Notes under the pieces: model-generated
What the model was told of the DNA's origin: nothing
Database searches by the model: none
The model's input: the letters and a program-made list of their open reading frames with translations, nothing else
Part shown: piece after piece, positions 1 through 4,861 of the stretch
How the letters are laid out: each line of letters opens with the position of its first letter
Numbering within the stretch: position 1 is the stretch's first letter
Assembly: GCA_003242205.1 (NCBI GenBank)
Contig: QGUR01000166.1
Location: forward strand, 1-9,770
Source: Chloroflexota bacterium
Lineage (GTDB): Bacteria; Chloroflexota; Anaerolineae; Aggregatilineales; Phototrophicaceae
Reading direction: 5' to 3'
DNA: 9,770 bases
Position numbers and translations under genes: made by a program

Positions 1-1
1 G

Positions 2-778
2 CGTTTCGCTTCTGGTCTGGAAGGGCGCGGTCGCCTGCCCGATACGCCGGTCCTGATGGGCGCGATCCGCGCGGCGCTGGGCGCGAACGGCCCGCTGGCC
101 GGCAGGCGGCTGCTGATCACGGCGGGTGGCACGCGGGAACCGCTCGACCCGGTGCGGTTCCTAACCAACCGCTCGTCGGGCAAGCAGGGCTATGCGCTGG
201 CTCAGGCTGCCGTTGATGCGGGCGCGGAAGTCGTGCTGGTGAGCGCGGCGCGCAATCTGCCCGTGCCTTATGGCGTGACCTTTGTCCCGGTCGATACCGC
301 CGAGCGCATGTTGAAGGCCGTACTCGCCAACCTGCCGGCGGCAGACGCGCTCATCATGGCGGCGGCGGTGGCCGACTTTCGGCCGCAGACCATCGCAGAG
401 CAGAAGATTAAGAAACCTCAGGACCCGGACGCGACCCACACGCTGACGCTGGAGCGCACGCCGGACATTCTGATGGAAGTTCGGAAACGGCGCAACGATA
501 CCCACTGGCCGCGCGTGGTTGTCGGGTTCGCCGCCGAAAGCGAGAACCTGCTGGAGAACGCGCGTGAAAAGCTCGAACGCAAAGGGCTGGACCTGCTGGT
601 GGCGAATGACATCACCGCCGCGGATGCCGGTTTCGACGCCGATACCAACCGCGTCATCATCATCGACGCGGCGGGCCAGCAGGAAGCGCTGCCGCTGGCG
701 TCAAAAGCGCGCGTTAGCGAGATGATCGTCAGCCGCGTCGCGCAGCTGCTGAGCAGGCTTCCGGGGCGTGGTGGGTAG
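2..778 (+). CDS. coaBC: CoaBC, C-terminal CoaB (phosphopantothenate-cysteine ligase) part, 5' truncated by window edge
   Basis: Cytoplasmic enzyme of coenzyme A synthesis. The CoaB domain joins cysteine to 4'-phosphopantothenate using CTP; the CoaC decarboxylase domain should lie to the left of the window. The frame is open from base 2, and the ATG at 56 is internal: the residues before it (SGLEGRGRLPD) look like the CoaC-CoaB linker. Visible CoaB hallmarks are LLITAGGTREPLDPVRF at the domain start, the NRSSGKQG loop at about 167-190, MAAAVADF, the KIKK lysine motif at 404-415 that belongs to the active site, GFAAES, and the LDLLVANDI segment. About 258 residues are present out of roughly 400 in the family. 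The gene converges on the tetR gene with only 2 bp between the stop codons, so there is no room for a separate terminator. The family assignment is very secure. Confidence 0.96.
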   Translation, partial: RFASGLEGRGRLPDTPVLMGAIRAALGANGPLAGRRLLITAGGTREPLDPVRFLTNRSSGKQGYALAQAAVDAGAEVVLVSAARNLPVPYGVTFVPVDTAERMLKAVLANLPAADALIMAAAVADFRPQTIAEQKIKKPQDPDATHTLTLERTPDILMEVRKRRNDTHWPRVVVGFAAESENLLENAREKLERKGLDLLVANDITAADAGFDADTNRVIIIDAAGQQEALPLASKARVSEMIVSRVAQLLSRLPGRGG

Positions 779-785
779 CGCTACC
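774..785. repeat. 12-bp perfect palindrome holding both convergent stop codons
   Basis: The sequence GGTAGCGCTACC is its own reverse complement. It contains the TAG stop of coaBC (776-778) and, on the other strand, the TAG stop of the tetR gene (781-783). It is short for a transcription terminator and has no T-run on either side, so a terminator role is not supported. The symmetry may simply follow from two TAG stops facing each other across a CG. Confidence 0.7.
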
Positions 786-1395
786 GCCGGGCGGCAATGC
801 CCTGAATGAACAGATCGACAATCTCGGCGGCGCGGGCCTTTAACGAAAATGTCTCCGGCGCCATCAGCCACGTCATAAAGACGCCGTTCTGAAGCCCCAG
901 CGCGGCGATGGCGGCATCGCGCGGGTCAACTCCCCGGCGCACCTCTCCAGCGCGGATAGCCTCTTCGATACTTGCCGCGGTCGCGTCGATCCAGCGTTTC
1001 ATGCCAAGGCGCTTGGCCTCTATGCCCGCCTCAAGTTCGGGCGTGACCGCTGTCTTGAAGAGCACGAGTTCCTGAACCGCGCGCGCTTCTTCGTCTTCCT
1101 CCATGAATTCCAGCGAGCGCACAAGCTGCCGCCGCAGCAATTCGAGCGGGCTGCCGCCATCAGCGGTGACATCGGCCAGCGCCTGTTCGAGCCGCCGGCT
1201 CATTTCGGCGACGAGCGTGTTATACAGTTCGGCCTTGCTGCCAAAGTGCCAGTAAATTGCGCCTCGCGTCACGCCCGCTTCGCTGGCGATATCTTCGAGC
1301 GTCGTCGCGGCATAACCTTTGCGGCTGAAAACCTGAAGCGCTGCCTGCAGCAGACTTTTTCGCGTTGCCGCGGCTTCTTCTTTCGTCCGGCGCAT
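781..1395 (-). CDS. TetR/AcrR-family transcriptional repressor
   Basis: A 204-residue DNA-binding repressor, the usual TetR length. The N-terminal helix-turn-helix domain covers about residues 10-56, with the recognition unit at 31-51 (TTLEDIASEAGVTRGAIYWHF), very close to the AcrR type. The C-terminal ligand-binding half also follows AcrR, including the late W-x-x-AP-x-x-F-x-LK pattern. The frame is open further upstream to 1608, but that would add 71 residues crossing the promoter, so I choose the ATG at 1395, which has AAAGGA five bases ahead. AcrR-type repressors usually sense hydrophobic or toxic compounds and control efflux pumps. No pump gene is seen here, so the regulator is either an orphan, acts on itself, or also touches the divergent gene at 1598. 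Ligand unknown. Confidence 0.93.
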   Translation of the reverse strand: MRRTKEEAAATRKSLLQAALQVFSRKGYAATTLEDIASEAGVTRGAIYWHFGSKAELYNTLVAEMSRRLEQALADVTADGGSPLELLRRQLVRSLEFMEEDEEARAVQELVLFKTAVTPELEAGIEAKRLGMKRWIDATAASIEEAIRAGEVRRGVDPRDAAIAALGLQNGVFMTWLMAPETFSLKARAAEIVDLFIQGIAARR

Positions 1396-1414
1396 AGCTA
1401 TCCTTTCTCTCACA

Positions 1415-1438
1415 AACATACTAACCTGCATGTATATT
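1415..1438. promoter_or_regulatory. AcrR-like 24-bp operator
   Basis: An imperfect inverted repeat centred between 1426 and 1427, with arms AACATACTAACC and TGCATGTATATT. The outer AA-n-ATAC elements pair with GTAT-n-TT. Compared with the E. coli AcrR box as I remember it (arms TACATACATT and AATGTATGTA), about 15 of 24 positions agree, and the centre spacing is the same. It lies directly over the spacer and -10 of the tetR promoter, so binding there would block RNA polymerase. Autorepression is therefore the natural reading. The site is also about 75 bp upstream of the -10 proposed for the divergent gene. Confidence 0.65.
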
Positions 1439-1446
1439 GCGGTCAA
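1418..1446 (-). promoter_or_regulatory. tetR promoter (sigma-70 type)
   Basis: Reading the minus strand, TTGACC (1446-1441; 5 of 6 consensus) is followed after exactly 17 bp by TAGTAT (1423-1418; 4 of 6). Transcription would begin near 1411, giving a short leader of about 15 bases that includes the AAAGGA ribosome-binding site. The AcrR-like operator covers the spacer and -10. Confidence 0.65.
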
Positions 1447-1486
1447 GGCAAGGCGTGGAGCGTCAGGGCAGCATTGGGGAAGCGCG

Positions 1487-1516
1487 CTGTACGGCTCTGT
1501 ACGAAGGCTGTATAAT
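1487..1516 (+). promoter_or_regulatory. Candidate promoter of the TPR-like membrane protein gene
   Basis: A perfect TATAAT -10 stands at 1511-1516. The -35 position (about TGTACG at 1488-1493, 17 bp away) is poor. CTGTA occurs three times at 1487, 1496 and 1508, the first two as CTGTACG; these repeats may be a binding site for an activator that makes up for the weak -35, but that is inference. The predicted leader to the ATG at 1598 is about 75 bases. Confidence 0.5.
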
Positions 1517-1597
1517 ACCGACCGCCCGGCCCGTCCGGGCGTCCTGCTGACTGCCAGCGGACGCAAGTTTTGAACTGAAACGAGCCGCAGACGCCGT

Positions 1598-2737
1598 ATG
1601 GAAACCAATTACTCTCTGGAAGACACCCAGCCCCGAACGCCCGTTACTCCCTCGGGCTATCCGGAAATGCCGCCTCCGTTTATCCAGCCCGATGCCGAGG
1701 AACCTGAGATCGGCGGCGGCCCCGGCTGCGCGGTCTGGGGCTGTGTCGGCGTCGGCAGCGTGGCGCTGGCGTTGTTCATCGTCCTGCTGGCGGGCTATGC
1801 CGGCTGGTCTTCGGGCAAGCGTCAGGCGGACGCCAGCGCTACGGCAACCCGCAGCGCGGAAATCGGCCAGCAGCTTGAGCGCGTGCCGGTTGACCTGTCC
1901 AACGGCAACCTGCAACTCGCTGATGCCCGTCTGCGCTTTCTGGCGACCATGACGCCGGGCGTGCCGGGGCTGGCGGAACTGGCGGTGACGGCGACCGAGG
2001 CCTATCTGCAAAGCCTGCCGACGGAAACGCCGACTCCCACGCCGACCGTCGAAGCGACCGAAGCTGTGGAAACATCGCCCGCTGTGGAAATTGCCCCTGC
2101 CGGTCCGGGCGGCGACTATGATCTGGCCGAACTGCTGCGCGAGGCGCGCAGCCTGACCGGGGCGGGGCGCTATAGCGACGCCTACGATCTGCTGGACGTC
2201 ATCATGGCCATCGATCCGGAGTACGAACAGCAGACTATTCGCGGCTTGCTCACCGAAGTGCTGAACGGGCAGGCACGTGCCATGTTCAACAGTAACAACC
2301 CGGCGCAGGGAATTATCTGGGCGTCGCGGGCCGAAGCGCTCGGCGTGCTGCAGGGCGACGTGAGCTATGAAATGTTCGCGGCCGTGCGCTGGCAGGACGC
2401 GCAGGCGGCTATGGGCCTGAACTACGAACGAGCGATCAGCCTGCTGCGCGGCGTCATGGATCTCGGCGAAGGCGGGCGCTATTACCAGCAGGCGCGCGAC
2501 GCGCTTTACCAGCAGTACGTCGCCTATGGCGATGCGCTGGCGGGCGACCCGAACGCCGGTTATTGCCCCGCGGTGGAACAGTATCAGAACGCCCTGAATG
2601 TCGCGCCCGGCGGCCCGGCACAGGCGAAACGCGACAACGCGCGAGCGATGTGCGCTCAGGCAACGCCCACGCCGACGCCGACCATCGAGGGCATGCCGCC
2701 GGAAGGGGACATAACGCCGGAACCGCCCGGCGCGTGA
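1598..2737 (+). CDS. Single-pass membrane protein with extracytoplasmic TPR-like domain and TPTPTP linkers
   Basis: A 379-residue protein of no named family that I recognise. Residues 1-43 are a proline-rich, acidic, probably cytoplasmic tail; about 45-70 form one membrane helix preceded by a glycine/cysteine patch (GGGPGCAVWGC); the rest should lie outside. A helical stretch is followed by a Thr/Pro linker (TETPTPTPTVEATEAVE, about 143-160). Residues about 170-350 are rich in alanine and aromatic residues in a helix-turn-helix rhythm like tetratricopeptide repeats (for example AGRYSDAYDLLDVIMAIDP and YERAISLLRGVMDLG). A second TPTPT tail ends the chain. Such architecture suggests a scaffold or protein-protein contact at the cell surface. 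The ATG at 1598 has no clear Shine-Dalgarno sequence. It is divergent from tetR, which may or may not regulate it. That the gene is real is clear; its function is unknown. Confidence 0.85.
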   Translation: METNYSLEDTQPRTPVTPSGYPEMPPPFIQPDAEEPEIGGGPGCAVWGCVGVGSVALALFIVLLAGYAGWSSGKRQADASATATRSAEIGQQLERVPVDLSNGNLQLADARLRFLATMTPGVPGLAELAVTATEAYLQSLPTETPTPTPTVEATEAVETSPAVEIAPAGPGGDYDLAELLREARSLTGAGRYSDAYDLLDVIMAIDPEYEQQTIRGLLTEVLNGQARAMFNSNNPAQGIIWASRAEALGVLQGDVSYEMFAAVRWQDAQAAMGLNYERAISLLRGVMDLGEGGRYYQQARDALYQQYVAYGDALAGDPNAGYCPAVEQYQNALNVAPGGPAQAKRDNARAMCAQATPTPTPTIEGMPPEGDITPEPPGA

Positions 2738-2880
2738 TGGCGGTTCTCATATGCTGTTCATGCGCGACTCATAAGTATTTCAGTCGCTGCATTTAATGTA
2801 AGGTTCAGGAGAAACCGGACGGGTGAACTCGTTTCAGATTTGAGTGCGCGGTGTATTGGTATAGCCGGTTTCCGGGGCAG

Positions 2881-2906
2881 CGGGCGGCCCACTAAAGTCC
2901 CGCCCG
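2881..2906 (+). other. GC-rich hairpin CGGGCGG/CCGCCCG
   Basis: A perfect 7-bp inverted repeat (2881-2887 with 2900-2906) around a 12-base loop. It is one of several mutually complementary GGGCGG/CCGCCC blocks in this gap and could also pair with the blocks at 2932-2938 and 2955-2961, giving alternative folds. No T-run follows it. Confidence 0.4.
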
Positions 2907-2931
2907 ATATTCGCCCTTCCCTCAACAGGGT

Positions 2932-2968
2932 CGCCCGGTGTGTTCCCCCTCACGCCGGGCGGCCTTTG
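2932..2968 (+). terminator. Rho-independent terminator-like hairpin
   Basis: An 11-bp stem (2932-2942 with 2951-2961, one G-U pair) closes an 8-base loop and is followed on the plus strand by CCTTTGTT. The T-tract is weak but stronger than on the other strand. It fits as the terminator for transcripts entering from the left. It also sits directly behind the stop codon of the minus-strand gene at 2969, so it may protect that end too. Confidence 0.5.
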
Positions 2969-3316
2969 TTAATTTGCGCGTTCCGCGTGCTGCGCCGTCC
3001 GGCTTTCGACCATGTCGTGAAGCAGCCAGCCAGCGCCGATGACCAGCAACCCGACGCCCCCCATGATGATGCTCTGCGTTTCCTGCCGCGTCGCATCGCG
3101 CTTGCGCGCAAAGGTCTGTATCGCAATCCCTGAAGGGATCGCCCCTTCCTGCACGGTTGACATCTGCCGTACGCGCTCGGCTGCCGCATCGACTTCCGCC
3201 AGCGTTTGCCGCGCACCGGCAAACGACAGCGCGCTGTAGACCACGACCACGACGCCCAGCAGAATGAACAGCCTGAATATCCAACGTAAAGTACGCGACG
3301 AGGAACCAGCTGCCAC
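2969..3316 (-). CDS. Small two-helix membrane protein, function unknown
   Basis: A 115-residue protein. Residues about 12-33 and 83-100 are strongly hydrophobic (IFRLFILLGVVVVVYSALSF and IIMGGVGLLVIGAGWLL), separated by a charged, helical, possibly coiled stretch of about 50 residues (LAEVDAAAERVRQM, then ARKRDATRQETQ). I do not recognise the family. The start is the GTG at 3316: a TGA lies in frame just upstream, and no better internal start exists before the first helix. Two longer overlapping frames in this strand lack sensible composition. It follows the hybrid kinase gene on the same strand after 132 bp and has its own -10-like element, so co-transcription is possible but not required. 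Confidence 0.72.
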   Translation of the reverse strand: MAAGSSSRTLRWIFRLFILLGVVVVVYSALSFAGARQTLAEVDAAAERVRQMSTVQEGAIPSGIAIQTFARKRDATRQETQSIIMGGVGLLVIGAGWLLHDMVESRTAQHAERAN

Positions 3317-3356
3317 AGTCGCTCACTCTCTTCCAGAAAACCCGTCTTTTTAACAG

Positions 3357-3385
3357 AGTATAGCGACTTCACGCGCGTAGAGGAA
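3357..3385 (-). promoter_or_regulatory. Candidate promoter of the small membrane protein gene
   Basis: On the minus strand TATACT (3362-3357; 5 of 6 consensus) gives a good -10. The matching -35, 17 bp upstream, is TTCCTC (3385-3380) and poor. The predicted leader to the GTG at 3316 is about 34 bases and contains a purine-rich stretch (GGAAGAGAG) as a weak ribosome-binding site. Confidence 0.4.
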
Positions 3386-3448
3386 CCGGCCTGTCTGTCT
3401 CGAGATGGGACCGAACTTAAATACAGATACGCGGGTTTATTCCACTCC

Positions 3449-4648
3449 TCAGGACAGGGATATGCCCGCGGTTTTGGCTGCAGGGGCGATGACGGCCTTC
3501 ATGTCATAGGCCGGCAGTTCGATCCAGAAGATGGAGCCTTCGCCGGAACCGGACTCGACGCCAACGCTGCCGTGGAGCAGTTCGACCAGTTTGGCAACCA
3601 CCCACAGGCCAAGCCCGGTGCTGCTTTCGCCGCCGGTTGGGCGCGCGCTGCCGGTGGCAAATTCGGAGAACAGGATCGCCCGCTCTTGCGGTGAGACGCC
3701 CGGCCCTTCGTCACGTACAAACAGCCGGACGCGACCGTTGTTGAGCTGCGTCCAGATTTCGACTGTGGTATGGGGCGGGCTGAATTTGATGGCGTTGCTG
3801 ACCAGATTGCTGATGACCTGAATCAGCCGGGCGCGGTCGGCCAGCACGACACCATCCGTTTCGGCAACGCGGAGGGTGATGTTCTTGCGTCGCGCCAGCC
3901 GCTCGAACTGCGTGACGACGTGGACGATACAGTCTTTCAATGCGATGTAATTCAACGCCAGTTGGAACCCGGTGTTTTCCAGCGCTGCCAGATCGAGAAA
4001 ATCCTCGATCAGCGACTGCATATCCCCAAGCGTCGTGTGTACGACCGACTGGATCGCCTCGGCTTCAGGATCTGGCGAGATGAAGTAACTCAGTTCGTGC
4101 AGCGCCAGCCGCAAATTGGCGAGCGGATTCTTCAGATCGTGCGAGGCGATTTTGAAGAAATGTTCGCGCAACTGGCTGAGCTGTTCCAGTTGCATGACGG
4201 CCTGCTTGTGCTCGTCCAACAGGCGCTTGAGTTTGACCTGCATGTTTACGCGCGCATGGGCGACGTGAATATTCACCGGCTTGGTGAGGTAGTCGTTCGC
4301 GCCCAGATTCAGCCCTTTGACAATCGTCTCATTGTCGTTCAGGCCCGAAATCAGGATCACCGGCAGATGGCTGGACGCCGGGTTGCCCCGGATGCGCTCC
4401 AGAACGGTGAATCCGCTCATGTCAGGCATCATGATATCCAGCAGTACGGCATCAAAATCATGATTGCCGATTGCCTCCAGCCCTGCCTGACCGTTGTCGA
4501 CACAGGTCAGTTCATATGCCGGACTGAACAGTTGTCGCATCAACTCACGGGTTGGGGCGTCATCGTCGATGATGAGGAGATGGGGCAGTGATTGCGCGTG
4601 CGTCCGTAAGGGGAGCGTCTGGGTATCGCTGTGCGTCGCAACTGCCAT
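3449..4648 (-). CDS. Soluble hybrid histidine kinase: receiver domain followed by HisKA and HATPase
   Basis: A 399-residue cytoplasmic two-component protein. Residues about 23-140 are a receiver domain with acidic pocket D28-D30, phosphoacceptor D71 (LLDIMMPDMSG) and conserved K123 (YLTKP). A helical linker (about 140-162) leads to the dimerisation/phosphoacceptor helix with H170 in SHDLKNPL, then the ATPase domain with N-box NLVSNAIKFS (N285), G1 DEGPG (313-317), an F-box-like segment near 327-330 and G2 GLGL (345-348). All catalytic residues are present. There is no membrane segment, PAS or HAMP domain, so the input is probably phosphorylation of D71 by another kinase. No DNA-binding response regulator is next to it. 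The ATG at 4648 has only a weak GAGAA ahead. The VIT/vWA gene is divergent from it, so the two may share control of the spacer. Confidence 0.94.
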   Translation of the reverse strand: MAVATHSDTQTLPLRTHAQSLPHLLIIDDDAPTRELMRQLFSPAYELTCVDNGQAGLEAIGNHDFDAVLLDIMMPDMSGFTVLERIRGNPASSHLPVILISGLNDNETIVKGLNLGANDYLTKPVNIHVAHARVNMQVKLKRLLDEHKQAVMQLEQLSQLREHFFKIASHDLKNPLANLRLALHELSYFISPDPEAEAIQSVVHTTLGDMQSLIEDFLDLAALENTGFQLALNYIALKDCIVHVVTQFERLARRKNITLRVAETDGVVLADRARLIQVISNLVSNAIKFSPPHTTVEIWTQLNNGRVRLFVRDEGPGVSPQERAILFSEFATGSARPTGGESSTGLGLWVVAKLVELLHGSVGVESGSGEGSIFWIELPAYDMKAVIAPAAKTAGISLS

Positions 4649-4699
4649 ATACAGGTTCTCGTCTGGTACTTTATACCTATTAGAAGTCGCTTTTTTGCG

Positions 4700-4728
4700 A
4701 TTTTGCGTAAAGAAATATGAATTGTCAA
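4700..4728 (-). promoter_or_regulatory. Promoter of the hybrid kinase gene
   Basis: On the minus strand a perfect TTGACA -35 (4728-4723) is followed after 17 bp by CAAAAT (4705-4700; 4 of 6). Transcription would start near 4693, leaving a leader of about 45 bases. A second -10-like TATAAA (4675-4670) lies closer to the gene but has no good -35. Confidence 0.55.
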
Positions 4729-4733
4729 CAATT
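4720..4733. promoter_or_regulatory. 14-bp palindrome overlapping the kinase -35
   Basis: AATTGT and ACAATT form perfect 6-bp arms around CA. The palindrome covers the whole TTGACA -35 element, which is where a repressor would be placed. I cannot name the factor. It sits in the spacer shared with the divergent VIT/vWA gene. Confidence 0.4.
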
Positions 4734-4753
4734 AGACATCCGTTTTCCTTAAT

Positions 4754-4799
4754 TATTGGGGGGCGCAGTGGGCTTCCGCTGCCTCTCGCGGAACCAATA
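4754..4799 (+). other. Leader stem-loop upstream of the VIT/vWA gene
   Basis: TATTGG (4754-4759) pairs with CCAATA (4794-4799), and TTCCGC (4774-4779) pairs with GCGGAA (4788-4793). The right-hand arms are contiguous, so the RNA could form a 12-bp stacked helix with a 14-base one-sided bulge (4760-4773, G-rich) and an 8-base loop. No T-run follows, so it is not a simple terminator. A 5' stability element or protein-binding leader is possible. Confidence 0.4.
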
Positions 4800-4847
4800 G
4801 CGCGCGCTTAACGTCCTAGCAGCAACGCCAGTAACGTTGATCGAACC

Positions 4848-4853
4848 GAGGAG
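4848..4853 (+). promoter_or_regulatory. Ribosome-binding site deciding the TTG start of the VIT/vWA gene
   Basis: GAGGAG lies 8 bases before the TTG at 4862. It supports TTG as the true start, which also gives a complete signal peptide beginning with KR. Confidence 0.75.
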
Positions 4854-4861
4854 AACCGGAC

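Larger units (their letters stand above)
2738..2968. other. Structured intergenic region between two convergent genes
   Basis: No convincing protein gene. The left part (2740-2805) is relatively AT-rich. At 2807-2812 AGGAGA is followed ten bases later by a GTG (2823) that opens only a six-codon frame ending in TGA. From about 2870 to 2965 the DNA is GC-rich, with alternating GGGCGG and CCGCCC blocks that form at least two hairpins, the last of them terminator-like. It could be the 3' end of the upstream transcript, a small RNA, or the remains of a gene that lost its body. Confidence 0.45.

Noticed and set aside
1396..1608. N-terminal extension of the TetR protein by 71 residues
   Set aside because: It would cross the promoter and operator, lacks a ribosome-binding site, and precedes an otherwise normal TetR N-terminus with its own good start at 1395.
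2922..3372. Two longer minus-strand frames overlapping the small membrane protein (2922-3326 and 2950-3372)
   Set aside because: Their translations are arginine- and cysteine-rich without structure, while the 2969-3316 frame gives two clean membrane helices.
3426..3478. Inverted repeat CGCGGG ... CCCGCG between the kinase and small membrane protein genes
   Set aside because: The loop is about 30 bases and the TTTT follows on the plus strand, where no gene ends. It also reaches into the end of the kinase gene, so I do not call it a terminator.
3770..4591. A 273-codon open frame on the plus strand
   Set aside because: It is antisense to the hybrid kinase, whose catalytic motifs are all in place; the translation resembles nothing known.
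4799..4808. AGCGCGCGCT, a 10-bp perfect palindrome upstream of the VIT/vWA gene
   Set aside because: It is a simple alternating GC run that is expected often in DNA of this composition.
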